From contig JAHJSQ010000046.1 of NCBI GenBank assembly GCA_018830325.1, positions 1-64,000 of the forward strand: a stretch of DNA of 64,000 nt. Reading direction: 5' to 3'. This stretch comes from Gammaproteobacteria bacterium (GTDB lineage Bacteria; Pseudomonadota; Gammaproteobacteria; Methylococcales; Methylomonadaceae). Made by a program: the position numbers and the translations under genes. The notes beneath the pieces are model-generated. The model was not told the DNA's origin. It saw only the letters and a program-made list of their open reading frames with translations, and made no database searches. Position 1 is the first letter of the stretch. Each line of letters starts with the position of its first letter. Shown one piece after another: positions 63,797 to 64,000 of the stretch.

Positions 63797-64000
63797 AGAT
63801 ATTATTTTATCTTAGGATTGAGTCATAGATAACTTTCTTATTTTTAATGCAGGCTAACCGAACCCGCGACAAAGCCATGGTTCTAGAAAGTTATTCGTCA
63901 CGATATCCTTAAATTGATTAGGTCTTGCCCCATTGGTCTCATTAAATACAGAGAACGAAATCATCGAATTGGCTCGTGTGGTCGGGTTGAGCCTAAAGGA
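63797..64000. other. Upstream region of mutS, no gene seen
   Basis: AT-rich leader of mutS on the minus strand. No complete frame; the end of the window may enter another gene but too little is present to tell. Confidence 0.4.

Overview
The window looks like a chromosomal segment of a gammaproteobacterial methylotroph, probably a Methylococcales methanotroph. This is inferred from a formaldehyde-activating enzyme gene (fae) beside a Na+-translocating NADH:quinone reductase (nqr) operon, a gammaproteobacterial MutS, and intergenic regions packed with palindromic repeats. No 16S or methane monooxygenase gene is present to settle the taxonomy.

Layout. (1) 1-17.1 kb, energy and C1 metabolism: an ANL-type acyl-CoA ligase, a cytochrome c oxidase cluster (coxB, a coxA-coxC fusion, a small membrane protein, ctaG, with DUF2231 and CopD/HemJ-like neighbours), an FAD-dependent reductase, fae, and nqrA-B-C-E-F with no nqrD between nqrC and nqrE. 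(2) 17.1-41.7 kb, a DNA-phosphorothioation defence island of the SspBCD-SspFGH type: sspB-sspC, then 3.6 kb of mostly decayed toxin-antitoxin (TA) genes, then vapBC-sspD-sspF-sspG-sspH-sspB2-sspC2 as one tightly packed operon. (3) 41.7-55.2 kb, a graveyard of TA modules, Uma2 fragments, miniature inverted-repeat elements and a duplicated tail of sspC2, interrupted by an intact lipoprotein triad (CsgG-like, DUF4810, DUF799). (4) 55.6-59.3 kb, minus strand: a cysteine desulfurase (SspA/DndA role) followed by a phosphorothioation-associated methyltransferase. (5) 59.3-64 kb: tandem repeats, a SHOCT-domain protein and mutS.

How the parts may work together (established family roles plus inference). 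The desulfurase would supply sulfur; SspD, a short DndC-like ATP pyrophosphatase, would activate the backbone; SspB (DUF4007, nickase family) with the SspC ATPase would install single-strand phosphorothioates. SspF/G/H (DptF/G/H-like) would attack DNA lacking the mark. The points most likely to be new are an N-terminal phosphorothioate-reading (sulfur-binding-like) domain fused to SspF, and a second, strongly diverged SspB-SspC-like pair encoded directly after sspH. Canonical DndB, DndD and DndE are not seen, nor are PglZ, PglX or BrxL.

Toxin genes in the island are disproportionately broken (internal deletion, nonsense, frameshift, element insertion) while their antitoxins stay open. At least two families of small non-autonomous elements can be defined from the sequence with terminal inverted repeats and target duplications.
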